A DNA stretch of 64,000 bases from Oikopleura dioica (GCA_907165135.1 OU015570.1:1763525-1827524); one strand, 5' to 3'; counted from the stretch's first letter, positions 1 through 12,232 are shown. The notes: a model not told the origin generated them from the letters alone. Numbers and translations are program-made.

Positions 1-2446
1 GCCTGATGCATTTTTTCCAGCTTTCTTGCATAATCCACACGTGAATCTGGGTTCATTCTACCCGTGGGAGTCATATCGATGACTGAACTTGACACACTCG
101 GTACCAAGGTTTCGCACCTAGCAGCCGGCATCAACCTCTCATTCTTCACGACTTCGTAAAGATTGAAGTTGTGAACCAAATTTTCTAATTCAAAAATTTC
201 GCTTCTTTTCTTGAAACCCAAATTGCTTATGTCTACACCCCGAATCGACACTCTAGTTTCAAAGCAATTCTCTCTTGGGATACACTCGATTTTCGCGCAA
301 TTTCTTGCCAAATCGCCAAGCGAAACCAACACGTTTCTGTCACTGACTTCACAAACTTTCGCATTCACAAAGGAAATTTTAACGTTCCTACGTAGCCTTA
401 ACGTGAACGACACAGTGACTGGTAAAAATTTCAGCAAACTGCCTCCGGCCACCTTTCCTGCACCTGCACGTGACTTGCTTATCCTTGTTCCTTTACTTAA
501 TTTTATCAACTCAAACAGACTCTCACTTAACAGTGACACTGATGCCCCTGTATCTAGTAGAAGTTTAAACCACACGTGTTCATTTTTATTCAAAACCTTC
601 TCGCAATCAGGCAAACCGAAGTAAATCTGCAACAATCTTCTATCCGGCTCCTTCTCTTCGTCACGTGTTGTTTCCTCTACTGTTGCCCTTAAATTACAAT
701 CGTTAATCTCTCTAATCTTTGCGAATATCTCACCGTCTAATCCGAAGTCTTCATAACCATCTTTGTCATCCAAATCCAGCTCACTGAGTAGGGCGCCAAT
801 GTCCTCACCCGATTCGGACCCCGAATACTCACAGTGAGACCGAAGCGCCAATAACTCGTGAACACCAACATCTTCCTGGAGGGTGTAAACACGTGGACTG
901 CCTGTCTGCTTCACCCCTTCTTTTTAATAAATCGGTTAAATTTACCTTTGATATCCGGGCGTTTGAACTGACCCTTAGGTTTGTAGAACTTACTGGGGTC
1001 TTGTTTCTTTAGTACTTCCAGATCCCTCTTGTTAAAAGACTGACCCGTGTAAACCAAAATTTTGCCCGTGCCAAACTCGACCTTCAAATCCGGACTGTTC
1101 GTCAAATGGCTCAACCCGATGTCTCTACCATTTGGTCTCGGGAAACTCGCCCTATTTCGGGCCATCCATTTTTCAGCCCGTTGCGCACCAAACTTCTTTG
1201 ATACGAAAGCGTTTAATTCAGCCTCAATTTCTTCGTCCAAAGCGTTCGCCTCGTCATCTTCGGGAACGAAACTCTTCACGTGATTCGACTTTCTATTCTT
1301 GACTGCACTGCTCTGCTGAGAACAAACAAACGCCAATGTCGACCGAAAATCGTTGGTAAACATATCTAATGCAAGTTCAACTTGTGTTAACTCCACGTGA
1401 CCCTGAGCCTTCGATGCCTTGTCAATCTCGTCTAGAAACAATCTCTTTTCGACGATGACATCTCGACTCAATAAGTCCTTGAACTCTAAATGGCGCTTAG
1501 TGGCAACTTTTTCTAAAATATTCTCCCATTGCCTGGGTTCCAAGCTAACTGCGCACAAAGCCAATGCAGTAGATTCGGCGAATGGGCCAAAGATATCAGG
1601 GGTTGTGCAATACTCCTCCCTAAATCTACTTGCGCCCATTGGTGTTCCACGTGGAAATCTGTTAGGTACAACAGCATTATTTGTCATAATTTTCCTCATC
1701 AACTTTCTGATGATTTCATACGTGGAACTTGTCTTGATATGAGACAATTCACCTTTCCCGACAACCTGAAGAAATTTCAGGAATTTAAAATAGTCGTTGG
1801 TTCTGGAATTATCTGCATAATCACGTGTCATAATTTCTGCATACTGATTCAGGCTTGTCACGTAACCGTTTCGAATATCCTCGCGTGAAGTATCCTCCAC
1901 GTTCTCACAAACTACTGGGCAGATCTTACGCACCACCGCCAAAACCTCGTCAGCTGCCGATGGTCTCCCATCCACGCGTTCGAAGTATCGCAGTAATGGC
2001 AATTCTAAACCCGGGAAAAACGTATCTTTGAAAGCTCGTTCACTCTCTTCACGATTCTGGACTGCATTGTCCATGAATCCATCATGCGTGGCGTTTACGG
2101 TGCAGTGGCTTAGAGTACCCCTGTACCTACCAGCTGCCCGCCAACCTTCGAACATTGCCAGCCCATCGGGAACCGATAACCGGCCCGTCAAATCAGGCAA
2201 CCTGCCGAAATGCTCTCCTCATAAAAGAGGTACGTTTGAGACTTGGTCTGCAAACCTATTTTCACGATCATTTTTCCTGATTTCTCCGGAAAGAATTCCA
2301 GACACGTGGTTAAGCCATCCAAGAATTTTCTGGGACCTAACACTATCGTCCGCTGCCGTAAAGGCCAGTGGCACGATTTCTTTCCCGGTATAATACTTCA
2401 GCCCCGGAGGACACTGAAACATACCGTTATTATCATACGCGTTCAT
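1..2446 (-). pseudogene. Family A gypsy gag-protease pseudogene (E1), cut by window edge
   Basis: The minus strand encodes the same Gag-protease polyprotein as the plus-strand copy at 25003-27873. The ATG is at 2446. Two lesions break it. A TGA at 2219-2221 stands where the sister copy has Trp (context PLLW). Near 920 a one-base loss after KKKG throws the frame, so the 429-residue piece ends at 911. Past that point, in the shifted frame, it continues to an aspartic protease with LLDTGAS around 540-560, then towards RT, and runs off the window. Gag has no CCHC knuckle; its C-terminus is basic (KGKFNRFIKKKG). The Gag would form particles and the protease mature them if intact. This copy is dead or relies on trans factors. 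Family assignment by colinearity with E4 is firm. Confidence 0.85.
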
Positions 2447-2518
2447 AATTATAATGGCCAAGTCAACGACAAGGTCTCGAGGTTTGAATTACTGAGTAGC
2501 AGTCCGTGCCCTAAGCCT

Positions 2519-2592
2519 TGGTCTCGGAATCAGGTAATTCCTTCCCTTAGCTTTTAGAAGTAAGGTCTCGGAATCAGGTAATTCCTTCCCAA
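2519..2592 (-). repeat. Tandem 46-bp duplication in family A leader
   Basis: The string GGTCTCGGAATCAGGTAATT occurs twice, starting near 2519 and 2565, between the primer binding site and gag. The same duplication is present in E4 (about 24868-24940, opposite orientation), so it predates both insertions and belongs to the element's untranslated leader. Confidence 0.7.
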
Positions 2593-2593
2593 A

Positions 2594-3060
2594 GCTTCTA
2601 GTCACCACGATAAATTGCTCCTGCAGAAACTCAACACCCTCAATACTCTTACACGTGTAAGCGTTCTAACGTTTATTCTAGTACAGCAGTTAGGCTCAAC
2701 AAAACAAACACGGGTTCTACAGCGTCTCCAGCGGTGATGATGGAGGCCCGAGAAGGATACACGTGATGGAAGTTGATGTTGGAAGCTGCGTCTCCACGTT
2801 CACTGAACAAACCTGAAATCCGATTAGTCTGCTGTAGCTCCACTAGAATCTCTAAATAAACGTGCTTCACCTCGAGTTCGAACGCTAAGCGTATGAGCAA
2901 CGGTTGGTGCGAACTCAGCCGACCGTTCTCGCGCGTAGGTTTTCTTCCTAAGGGCAGGCGAGCCTGGCCGAACTATTATTCTATCGTCTAAATCCTAACG
3001 CAGCCAAATGGAACTGGTGAATCGGAATGACCTGAAAACTCAAATAAGTATTACCACACG
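2594..3060 (-). mobile_element. 5' LTR and primer binding site of E1
   Basis: This block is colinear with 24430-24860 of E4, read on the opposite strand, and lies directly upstream of the gag leader, so it is the LTR. It holds an AATAAA signal (near 2663 on the minus strand). A TGGTGACTAGAAG primer binding site lies at about 2595-2607. The outer boundary near 3060 is approximate because no second LTR is visible for comparison. Confidence 0.65.
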
Positions 3061-5937
3061 CCTTACACACCTTTCCGCAAAATTCCAGCCTGATAAGCCA
3101 CGTGAGCACTGCACAAGTACAGTTTTTCTCACCTAAACCCGCGCGCTCCGAGGAAAGAAAAAATTGACTGCATCTTTTGGAAGTCTCTGAGGTATCGTTT
3201 ATAGTTTATTTATAGGTTTTCAGGTATGTGGAATTCAAAATCGTACTTTCAGAGTGATATCATGAATATTTAACAATAAAATGACAGAATAAATTAATGA
3301 AAAAAACAAATTCTAGCGCTAAATCTTTTGTTTTCGAAAAATATAAAAGTGCAGTTTAAAAGAGAATATTTGTTTATGTATAACCTCTAATTTTCAGAAG
3401 ATTATCTCAAGAGAAAGGCAAAATCGACAAAAATTGTACAGCTCCTGTAAGGGGGTTCTTTAGGCGCGCTCCCGTAATACGGGTAATATAGAGAATTTAA
3501 AAAAATTGTTTTATTTACTCATTTAAAGATTAATTTTATAATTTTAAATTTAATTAATTGCTCATTTTTTGATATTTCTTTTAAAAGAAAGAATTTCAAT
3601 TGAATTCCGCGGCGACCATCCTAATAAGTGCCTGAGGGCGAACTCGGCGCCGCGCGCTGCGCGCCACACAAAAAGGCAAAAACTGACTGTAATAAATACA
3701 GTATGTTAGTCAAGGGCCTCCCGTTTCTCTACGCCAAAAATGTGTTCTTATTGGTCGAACTATCAATACAGTTTGTTTCCAAATTTCCGTCTCAGCCCCC
3801 TTCCTTGGTTTTAATTTTAAGGGGCTTGACATAGGCAGGGAACTCTGACTTGATCAATTTCAGGTGTGTCCCCAACCCCACCCACACCCATCGTTTTAAA
3901 AATTTAAATTATTCTTTTTTAAAACTAATTATTGTTTTTAGTCCTTAAATAATCGATTTGAAAAAATTCATGATTTCACTTTATATTTTTGACTGACGTC
4001 TTATTTATTATTTTTATTTTCTTTTTATTTTTATTTCTTATTCATCCAGTGAATTTCTGATCATATTTTGCGTGCCGACCCTCTATCACGCGATGCGCGC
4101 GTGAGCGCTTGGAAGAAAAATATTGCCCGCTGACCCAAGTTTTTGAAATGCCTTCCAAATAATTTTCATGAATTCGAGATCAGCAAATTATATTTATCAT
4201 TTTTGTTTTTTAAATTTTTTATTTAGGTTTGACTAACGTACTAAACCCGTTTTTGCCATTTTTGAGGCTTATTATCTCTTTAACCCTTAATTTTTTAAGA
4301 AAATTTAGAAAGCAAAAATTCTATTACCATTATCTAAAAGATATCAAAAATTTAAACGCATACAATATGTATTTCGGGTGGCTGATTTTTGTGCATGAAC
4401 CCTACTTATAATGTCAAAAATGAGTTTCTCTATGAAATAAGGCGCGGAGCGCATATAGACCCCTGATATTATTCTTTTAAAAGTTTGTGAACCGGGTTCA
4501 TACAGATTGTGAACCGGGTTCAGAATTGTGAACCTGGGCACCCTACACTGTAGGGCCTACAGTCATTATGGGGAACTCTGGCATTAACAAGTCCAGAGTT
4601 TATGATCTTTGCTTTTGTTCAAATCGAGCACCTTAGCCTTGAAAGGTAAACACACTCAAATAAATGGAAAAATTGCGTCGAAAAGCAAGAAGAAAATACA
4701 TAGAATACAGGTGTAGGCATGCTTGTAGCTGCAAATTTTTAAAGAAACGGCCAACTAGACGCATGCTGAAATCGTACGTTATTTTCATTTCTTTGTCTCT
4801 AGAAAAGAAAAAATTGTTTGCATATTCAATTATTCTTCTCATTTGACATTCTACTATCAAAAAGTGCAAAAATTCGGGATTTTCGCCAAAAACCGCGCAA
4901 TTGCAGTTCGCGCAATTCCAAGACCTGACTGTATGTCAAGGAGGTGACAGAGCTTTTAAAATGGCTTATTTTGACCAAAAATTTTACTTAGAAAAAACGC
5001 AAAAATTTTGACTTTTCAAAGTGCCAGCAGATTCATATGAATAAGTGCTCTATAGATAGCTTAGACAAAGTTGTATCAGAGGAAAACAGTTTTGATTGAA
5101 AATCAAGCCACAGAGGCGCTACAGAGCATTAAGAATAAGATCGGGGAAATCTATCAGAGGGAAAAAAAGGAGATCGACTTTGAAAATGGCCAAAAGCTGG
5201 GTTTTTCGCGACTATCAATTTCTTAAGGGCTATTATTAGAGGTGATTCGCCCTTTCAAATTCAATTTCCATATTAGAGTTTCCTCATTGAGAAATGAGCT
5301 TTAAAAAATGCCCCTAATTTCTGAGATAGCTAAGCCCGAAAAACAGGTTCGACCTCAAAGTTTGCCAAATCGGGGGATCCCTTATGCCGCATAAGTTATG
5401 CGAATTTTTGGCCCTGATAGTTTTTAAAATGCTTTCGGTTTGAGGCGGAAATTTCTCTTTCAATCTGAAAAATTTTTCGCTTACGCATTTAGACGCACAT
5501 TTTTGTTTTCGCTTCAGGCGAATTCGTCTTTGCTTCGCCAGATAAAGCTTCACTTTTTTATGTTCTTTCGCGCTTGTCATTGATTTTTTCGCGAATTTTA
5601 TATGCCTTCCTGCAACCATCAAATCGGGTAATCGATTGGTATTAAAACTGAGTTCATGAGAATAGGAAAACTATATAAATTATTTTATATAATTAGGTTT
5701 TCTATCGGGAAGGCGGTGCGCGGCGCGGCGCTTTTCCTATCAAATGTTCGATCCCTTATTCCGTAAATTGCGAACGCCGTTCGCAAAATAGCCTTTGCGA
5801 ACGAGGCCGCCCGCCACCCCTTACTTTGAATAGATTTTCAGTAAAAAACATTTTGATATATTCATTTTGATGACGCTGATTCATAATTTGCCCTTAAAAT
5901 TTGCTTTTTTTGTCCAAAAAGCAAATACAGTTTTTTA
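3061..5937. other. AT-rich non-coding stretch
   Basis: No credible gene is seen. It contains a dispersed R1 repeat at 3783-3892, a partial R2-like end near 4365-4410, three copies of TGTGAACC(T/G)GG-type words at 4484-4537, and a GGGGGATCCCTTA string near 5373 that resembles the terminus of the TTAA-flanked element at 32365. Short ORFs here have no motif and shift with homopolymer runs. Confidence 0.6.
3783..3892 (+). repeat. R1 dispersed repeat, single copy
   Basis: It carries the R1 signature: CTCAGCCCC, CCTTG, TTTTAA, GGGGCTTGACA, then ACTCTGA.TTGATCAAT and CCCCACCCACACCCAT. The same block occurs at 33480-33560, at 57971-58082 and, inverted and tandem, at 57097-57480. No coding potential and no TIRs are visible. 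Confidence 0.75.
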
Positions 5938-6133
5938 TGGAATTTTTGGACATCGAATTTTTGGACATTTTTGCTATTTTAAGGGGTTTTCTTAGGACAC
6001 TTTTCATAAGTGCCCGTATCAAATTTTTGGACATTTTCTGCGCCTAATTTTTAAATTTTCTGTTTTTTTTTTTGCCAGATATGAAGTTTTTTCTTATTAA
6101 AAATCTAACTTTTTCTTTGAGAAAAATAAGATT

Positions 6134-6332
6134 TGTAAGGGTTTAGCAAATCCTGCGGCTTGCGAGAAGTTCCCCACTTTGCGTATTCTCTAGTGCGGTG
6201 AATAAAAGACAAGAACTCTGGAAAAGGTGTTGCTCGAGTTTTATTTACAAGACGACTGAAGTGCACGCGTAGCGCGCAGTAAGATGTGGCCTCAGATAAA
6301 ATCTCCGGCCTCAGGGTTCGTAAAACCTCACA
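6134..6332 (-). repeat. E5 3' LTR
   Basis: This 199-bp LTR has the same sequence as 12233-12431. On the coding strand it starts TGTGAGG and ends CCTTACA. It includes an AATAAA polyadenylation-type signal (TGTAAATAAAAC near 6245). Confidence 0.92.
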
Positions 6333-6343
6333 TCCCCCCTAGA
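6333..6343 (-). other. E5 polypurine tract
   Basis: Reading the minus strand, TAGGGGGGA lies directly before the 3' LTR start. This is where plus-strand DNA priming is expected in gypsy elements. Confidence 0.75.
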
Positions 6344-6436
6344 ATTTAGTATGAGGGTACAGTAGGACAAGATTTACATCGCGTGTCGGCTTCTGAGAAG
6401 TAGTTGATGGACAGGCGAGGTCTTTTCGAAATTGCT

Positions 6437-9400
6437 CTAGTATTTCTGAGTCTTGTTCGACTCGATGTTTATACGATCTGGAGAGCGGCAATTTCTCTTT
6501 GGGCGAGAAGGTGGCGATGAACGAGCAGCAGGGCGCTTCCGCGGCGCTTTCAACATTTCTGGCGCGACCGTGGGAAAGTTCACCGGGGTCGTCGACAATG
6601 GCGGTTGCTGATTGGCTGCGTAGTCGAGATTTCCGGCCAATAGGCTCAAGTCGGACTCGTCAAGAGCAGAATTTTCAGCTCGTTCCTGGAAAGACATGGC
6701 CGAGAGAAAAGTGGCATCTTGATCCGGGTAGTCTTGAGGTTGATTAGTAGCGGGTTCCGACGAATTCTGCGACGAAGAAGCATCATCCACGACGGTTGTT
6801 TCCGGCGATTCGACGATTGTAGCTTGATGTTCTGTACTGTGAGAAATTTCCATCGGCTCTTGTTGAGACTGATGATATTCTTCTTCGACATTTTCTGCTA
6901 CTGGCTTCTCCGCGTGTTTCTGCGACTGTACACCTAGACTTTCGGGATTAACCTTTTCAGGCTGAGTCGGTGTTTGATTGATCTTCGTTTCCACAGAGAT
7001 ATCCCCCCTAGACGAAGAACATTTTGATTCAGCTGCTCGGCTGGCTACAAGATCAGACAAATGTGCCCAAATGTAGAGTTCTTCATCTTGGTGAATTTTA
7101 TCAACATCTTTTAGATGCTCGAGTCGTTCGTCAGCTGGCGCAACATGACCTCGGAAGATCCAGTCACGCTTCTTCTTGCCATCTTCGACAAGGCAAACGC
7201 TGGAATTGGTGCGGATCAAGCGCAACGGGCCTACCCACTTCAAACCAGATGATTTTCCGGCAGAGTTCAATTCTCGTTTAACGTACACCAACTGACCTTC
7301 GATTAAGGGCACTGGTGGCAACTTTTTGCTGTTTCGGCGTTCAGTATCAGCAGCGGCGGCCTGTTGAGAAACCTTGATCAGCTTGTTCACGCGATCGATG
7401 CGCTGGCGAATTCCGGCGGCGAAGTGTTCTGGCGAAGTATCTTTTGCTGGCACTCTGGATTTGCCGAACCAAGCCTCTTTTGGGATCTGACCAGTGGATT
7501 TACAGATGCTGGCGTTCATGCTTCGCGTAACATAAGGTAGAGCTTTAGTCCAGGTCATCTTTTCTGAATGACAAGTGCTGAAGAGACCATTTTTGAGAGT
7601 TCGGTGACTTCGTTCTACCAAGCCATTGGCTTCAGGTCTCCAAGCGCAAGTTAGCGTGTGAGCGATGTTGTTAGACTTGCAGAAGTCATCGATTACGCTG
7701 TTCACAAAGTGGAGCCCGCGGTCTGAATGAATTTTTGTGGGCCAGAAGTCGTACTGTAGGCAGATCTGAGTAAGACCTTGTGCGGCTGACTCGGCATTAT
7801 CGCGTCGAACCGGGACTGCCCATAAATAGCGCCTGAAGCTGCAGATGACCGTGAGCATGTATTTATAGCCATTTGATGGTTCTTTCATGCAGACGTAGTC
7901 AATATTCAGGATATCACCCGGAAATCGACCTTTTTGAACTTGGCCACTAGGGGGCGCTTGAGGGCGACCGTGTGCTCCTTTTGTTTTCAGGCATGATCCA
8001 CAAGATCGAACATAATTTTCGCAGTCCTTGTCCATATCGATCCACCAAAGCATTTTTAGGTTCTCCTTCATGCGCGGAAGACCACAATGAGCCTGTAAAT
8101 CGTGCGCGCGCCGGACGAATGATGCGCGGAGAGCTTCAGGCACTACAGCACGAGGACCTCGGCGATCGTCGATCACGAGGCAGTTCGATGTGCGGCACAT
8201 GCGAAGTCGCTTGGCGATTTTGAGGAATTCAGCTCGACGATGGTCTTTTGCGTCGATAACGGACTCAAGGTCGATTTGTGCGCTGTTATCGCGAGCTCTG
8301 CAAACGGCATTGATGATTTCGACCAGAAACGGGTCGTCGCGTTGGTGAGTCGCAAATTGGGCCATGTTGCCTTCCATCTGAGGATCGGACATTGGGCGGA
8401 TGATCTTGGCGACGTTTACCGAGGCGATTAGTTTCTGCGCAGTTTTCGGCAGCTGAATTTGCTCGGTGCACCAACTAGGAACATACACGACTAAGTCGCT
8501 GTCACCGATGCTGAGGAATCGACCGGCGTTTTTCACTGGTCCAGTTTCGCGGCTTTTCAAGTTTTCTGTCCCGAATGGCCTGGAAATCCAGTCGGCGAAG
8601 TTGTTGCGCGATCCTTTTATGTACTGGAGTACAAAGTTGTATTCGCTGAGTCTGGATTGCCATCGACAAATTTTACTGTTGCGAAAGGCAGTCTTGTCCA
8701 GGTAAGTCAACGAATAGTGATCAGTGTGGACGATGAATTTTGTTCCTTTCAGGATTCTACTGAGCTTTTCGACGGTCCACAAGATTCCGAAGCACTCCTT
8801 TTCCGACACGGACCAGTTCGCTTCTGGGCGGTTGAAAGTATGTGACACTGCGGCAACGAGTTTAGTCTTGCCGTCGACAATTTGTGTAAGTACCCCTCCA
8901 CAAGCAACGTCGGATGCGTCAGTGTGCAAGATGAAGGGCTCGCGGAAGTTTGGAAAGCTGATGACTGGTGGAGAAGAAAGTCGAGATTTCAACATGGAAT
9001 ATGCTCGATCAGCGTCGTCGGTCCATTTGAACGGCGGAGGGATCACGCCGCGTTTACATGGCACTAGCAGAGATGTAATCGGCTTCATGACATGTGCGAA
9101 AAGATGAGCGCCTATTTCTTCGCCCATTCGTACTTCCGCAAAATCTTTGAGCCAGGTAAGGCTTCCCACCAAAGATCTCAGTTCTCTATGATTAGTTGGC
9201 GGCGGCATTGACAGCAGTGACTCGGTGAACGCTGGATCTGTTTTGACGCCCGAATCCGTGATGACGCGACCAAGAAAATGAGCTTCTTTCTGGAGAAAGT
9301 GGCACTTTGATGGCTTCAGTTTTACTCCATGTTTGATAACCGCCTGGAGTAGTTGGCGGAGCGACTTTCTGTACTCTGCGAAGGAGCGGCCGTATTGAAT

Positions 9401-11638
9401 CAGGTCGTCGACGTACGATGAAACGTTGTTCCGCATCTCTACAGTTTCGAGCATCTTGGCGACGCAGCGGCTAAATATCGCGCCCGAAAAAGTATAGCCA
9501 AATGGCACGCGTAAAAACTTGTAAGTGCGTCCTTTCCACTGAAAGGCAGTTTTGACTTGGTCCTCTTCTTTCAGACGCACTTGCCAATAGCCTGCGGATA
9601 AGTCGGCGACCGTGAAGTACATTTGGCCTTCGCCAAGGCTGGAAATCGTCTCGTCCATTCGTGCCATGGTGAACGGATCGCTCGTGTCTGCCAAGACGGT
9701 GTTCAAGGTTTCCGCGAAGTTGACTACGAATCTAGATTCTCCGCTTTTCTTGGGCACGAGCATAACTGGCGAATTCCACCCTTGGGGATCGTCGCAAAAG
9801 TCGATGGCCTTTGTTTCGAGCATTTTATCGAGGTGCTCATCTACTAATGGGTGCTGAGCCTGCGGAATTGGGATCTGCTTCCTGTTTCGTACCTCGCCAG
9901 GTACAGTGCGCAACTCCGCTTCTTCCGGAAATTCGCCAAGTGGCTGCGAAGAAGTCGCGAATGCGGCGTTGAGCTCCTTAAGATCTTCTGCGACCACAGT
10001 TCGGTGCTCTAGCGGCGCGTGTGAAGGCAGATCGATGCCCAGATTCTCTTTCACCCAAAGAATCGGGCTTCCATGGGGTACCTGGTGAACTTCGTTCTCA
10101 CCGTTGGGCTTGGCGACTCCAACTCGGAAGCTCCGTTTGAGCTGGACCTTTTTCGGTGGAATGGTCTTGTACCGGCCGTCGAAGTTCAGGCGAAGGTAAG
10201 ATTTCCCAAATTCGACGGATCGAATTTCAGGAGAACGGAGAATGTCGCGCCCGAGCAGGCATGGGCAATCCTCCAGCACATAAACTTTAGCTTCTAGTTC
10301 AGGGCCCGCGTCGAAGACCATTTTCATCTCCAGATAGCCGAGTGGGCTTTGCGCATCGCCATTCAGTCCTGAAATTGTCAGTGGAGCCGGTTTCAGCAGC
10401 GACAATATTTTCTTGGGGACTGCCTTCTTTGGCAGAATCGTGGCGAACGACCCGGAGTCGATCTCAACGTCGGAGGCGAACGAGCAGTCGTTGTGCTTGA
10501 ATTTGATGCTAGCGATGAAGGGATCTGGGACTAGCGCTGGCAAAGACTGGTACACTGGCGCAGCTCGGAAGCACGCGAGGGAAATGGCCGATTCAACCTC
10601 TTGTGCATCGCTGTCGGCGGCGGAATGAGCTGTGGTTTGTTTGACCTGTTGGTCACCTTCGTCAGAGTCTTTGCGGTTTTGGCCGCCATTTTTACTATGA
10701 CCGCCCCTTCGACGGTTTTTGTTTCGATTGTCGGGCTTCGACTTGGCGTCGCGGCGTTTTCCCATATAGTGGCAGTTGGCGTCGGTCGGCGTCATATTTC
10801 GACGGAGAGTCTCAGCGGCAGCGGCTAAATCGTCTGGTCTGAAGCTGTCGGACATCTTGTCGATCAATTTGTTGTAAAGATCTGGCATCTGGAGGCGGAG
10901 CTTTTCTGAAAGAAGATGCGTTCCAAACAGGTAAAAGCAGTCTTGGACGGTCATCTCCTTTTCAGGGTTGATTCGTTTGAATTCTCGTAAACAAGCTTCA
11001 TATGCCTCATTTAGTTTCTGTTGGACTTTGCCCGCGTAATCTTGGAGTGGTAGATCTGTGTCGCAGTCGATGGCAGCCGCTTCGGAGATGACTAGCAAGT
11101 GATTGAGCTTGCCGCCGAACTGCTTGTTGATGAGTTTCCGGGCAGCTTCGAAGTCTGCGCACTTGTCGAGCGCGTCACCGATTGCACGAGATGGGGCGAC
11201 GTCGAGATGGGCGCGCAAGCAGCTAAGAAAGAACTGCTCCTTGTCTTTAGCTGGCTTGCCGGTGGTGCGGTCGATGATGTAACTCTTTTGAAAAGAGTTG
11301 GCGAGACCGAGGAAGTTGTCGGTTTCCTGAGGGCTGGTGCCTTGAAACTTGGAAGTCCCGAAGTGCCGGGTGAATGCCGTGTTGATGACTGAAGCGGAGA
11401 TGACGGAGCTGCCAGCGTTGGATTGAGCGGCAGGAGCGCCAAGAGGTAAGTTGCCGGACATGACGAGAGAAGTGCACCTATCTATGATACTTTGGTACTC
11501 TTCTATCTGGTTTTTAACTTCGTCATTATCGCGAACTGTAGCTGGGAGCTTTTCGAGAGCTTCCTTCTGCGCTCGAGTGGTGCTGGCGTACTCCAAGGCT
11601 TCTTTGACACTTTTGAGGTTGTCCGGGTTGAATGACAT
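6437..11638 (-). CDS. E5 Gag-Pol polyprotein, 1733 aa
   Basis: A single open frame encodes all E5 proteins. Residues 1-330 are Gag, which ends in a basic RGG/KNGG-rich stretch instead of a CCHC knuckle. The protease has DSG at about 394-396, in place of the common DTG. In RT, motif A is VADLSAGYWQ (Asp about 679) and the active site YVDD is at 742-745. RNase H shows HTDASD and SEKECF. Integrase has an HHCC finger (H1179, H1184, C1213, C1216) and a DD35E triad (D1247, D1306, E1342). A GPY/F-like module (WVGPLRLI) is near 1470. The 230-residue tail is acidic and Gln-rich, with a basic end (PRKRPAARSS) resembling a nuclear localisation signal. No frameshift is needed between gag and pol, so another means must set the Gag:Pol ratio. 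Confidence 0.93.
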   Translation of the reverse strand: MSFNPDNLKSVKEALEYASTTRAQKEALEKLPATVRDNDEVKNQIEEYQSIIDRCTSLVMSGNLPLGAPAAQSNAGSSVISASVINTAFTRHFGTSKFQGTSPQETDNFLGLANSFQKSYIIDRTTGKPAKDKEQFFLSCLRAHLDVAPSRAIGDALDKCADFEAARKLINKQFGGKLNHLLVISEAAAIDCDTDLPLQDYAGKVQQKLNEAYEACLREFKRINPEKEMTVQDCFYLFGTHLLSEKLRLQMPDLYNKLIDKMSDSFRPDDLAAAAETLRRNMTPTDANCHYMGKRRDAKSKPDNRNKNRRRGGHSKNGGQNRKDSDEGDQQVKQTTAHSAADSDAQEVESAISLACFRAAPVYQSLPALVPDPFIASIKFKHNDCSFASDVEIDSGSFATILPKKAVPKKILSLLKPAPLTISGLNGDAQSPLGYLEMKMVFDAGPELEAKVYVLEDCPCLLGRDILRSPEIRSVEFGKSYLRLNFDGRYKTIPPKKVQLKRSFRVGVAKPNGENEVHQVPHGSPILWVKENLGIDLPSHAPLEHRTVVAEDLKELNAAFATSSQPLGEFPEEAELRTVPGEVRNRKQIPIPQAQHPLVDEHLDKMLETKAIDFCDDPQGWNSPVMLVPKKSGESRFVVNFAETLNTVLADTSDPFTMARMDETISSLGEGQMYFTVADLSAGYWQVRLKEEDQVKTAFQWKGRTYKFLRVPFGYTFSGAIFSRCVAKMLETVEMRNNVSSYVDDLIQYGRSFAEYRKSLRQLLQAVIKHGVKLKPSKCHFLQKEAHFLGRVITDSGVKTDPAFTESLLSMPPPTNHRELRSLVGSLTWLKDFAEVRMGEEIGAHLFAHVMKPITSLLVPCKRGVIPPPFKWTDDADRAYSMLKSRLSSPPVISFPNFREPFILHTDASDVACGGVLTQIVDGKTKLVAAVSHTFNRPEANWSVSEKECFGILWTVEKLSRILKGTKFIVHTDHYSLTYLDKTAFRNSKICRWQSRLSEYNFVLQYIKGSRNNFADWISRPFGTENLKSRETGPVKNAGRFLSIGDSDLVVYVPSWCTEQIQLPKTAQKLIASVNVAKIIRPMSDPQMEGNMAQFATHQRDDPFLVEIINAVCRARDNSAQIDLESVIDAKDHRRAEFLKIAKRLRMCRTSNCLVIDDRRGPRAVVPEALRASFVRRAHDLQAHCGLPRMKENLKMLWWIDMDKDCENYVRSCGSCLKTKGAHGRPQAPPSGQVQKGRFPGDILNIDYVCMKEPSNGYKYMLTVICSFRRYLWAVPVRRDNAESAAQGLTQICLQYDFWPTKIHSDRGLHFVNSVIDDFCKSNNIAHTLTCAWRPEANGLVERSHRTLKNGLFSTCHSEKMTWTKALPYVTRSMNASICKSTGQIPKEAWFGKSRVPAKDTSPEHFAAGIRQRIDRVNKLIKVSQQAAAADTERRNSKKLPPVPLIEGQLVYVKRELNSAGKSSGLKWVGPLRLIRTNSSVCLVEDGKKKRDWIFRGHVAPADERLEHLKDVDKIHQDEELYIWAHLSDLVASRAAESKCSSSRGDISVETKINQTPTQPEKVNPESLGVQSQKHAEKPVAENVEEEYHQSQQEPMEISHSTEHQATIVESPETTVVDDASSSQNSSEPATNQPQDYPDQDATFLSAMSFQERAENSALDESDLSLLAGNLDYAANQQPPLSTTPVNFPTVAPEMLKAPRKRPAARSSPPSRPKRNCRSPDRINIESNKTQKY

Positions 11639-12232
11639 ATTCAGAGACGAAGACGGAAGTGAGCTGGCGAGACGTACGAAAAGAGCTGAGCCGACTGGTT
11701 ATCTGTAAGGTAAGACTGGTACCTGGGCCGATCCCTTTGACACTAGATAGTTGAAGTCTAGGTCAAATTATAGGGATAATAGGCGAGCCGAGAGCAACAG
11801 AAATCCCCAAAACAGTTTTCAGATAGCCAACGACTGGTGGGTGCGGCGAGGAGAAGAGCGAAGTAGCAACAGCAGCGCGGGCCGGACTAGAATGCGCGAG
11901 AAATCAGCAGCGAAACGGTTGTACCTGGCCTGACCCCAGTGAACTCAGATGGAGATCACTTTTAGGGGCTTGCGGAGCGGGAGCTAGTGGCGACGGTTGG
12001 CTGATTCGATCAGCGGGAGTGCGCGAAAAGTTTTACGCCGTTGGTTCCACAGGAGAAGAATGCGCGGTCTTGGAACGGAAAGGGCGTCTTCCAGGAAGAA
12101 TTCAGGTTAAGCGTCGACGAAGAGTTGATTGGAGAGCGGTTGATTGTTCGAGGATCCTTGTAGAATTAGATTTTACCGGTTTGTTGTACTCGAGGAGTCG
12201 TCCTGTCTTCGCACAATTACGATGACACCACT
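11639..12232 (-). other. E5 5' leader with primer binding site
   Basis: This roughly 590-nt untranslated leader lies between the 5' LTR and the polyprotein ATG. TGGTGTCATCGTAATTG starts two bases after the LTR (12214-12230, minus strand) and is the likely tRNA primer site. The cognate tRNA was not identified. No other ORF of note is seen on the coding strand. Confidence 0.65.

Noticed and set aside
5314-5622. 102-aa basic minus ORF (KLYLAKQRRIRLKRKQK)
   Set aside because: Lys/Arg bias comes from a TTCGC/TTTTCG-rich tract; no conserved relative in the window.
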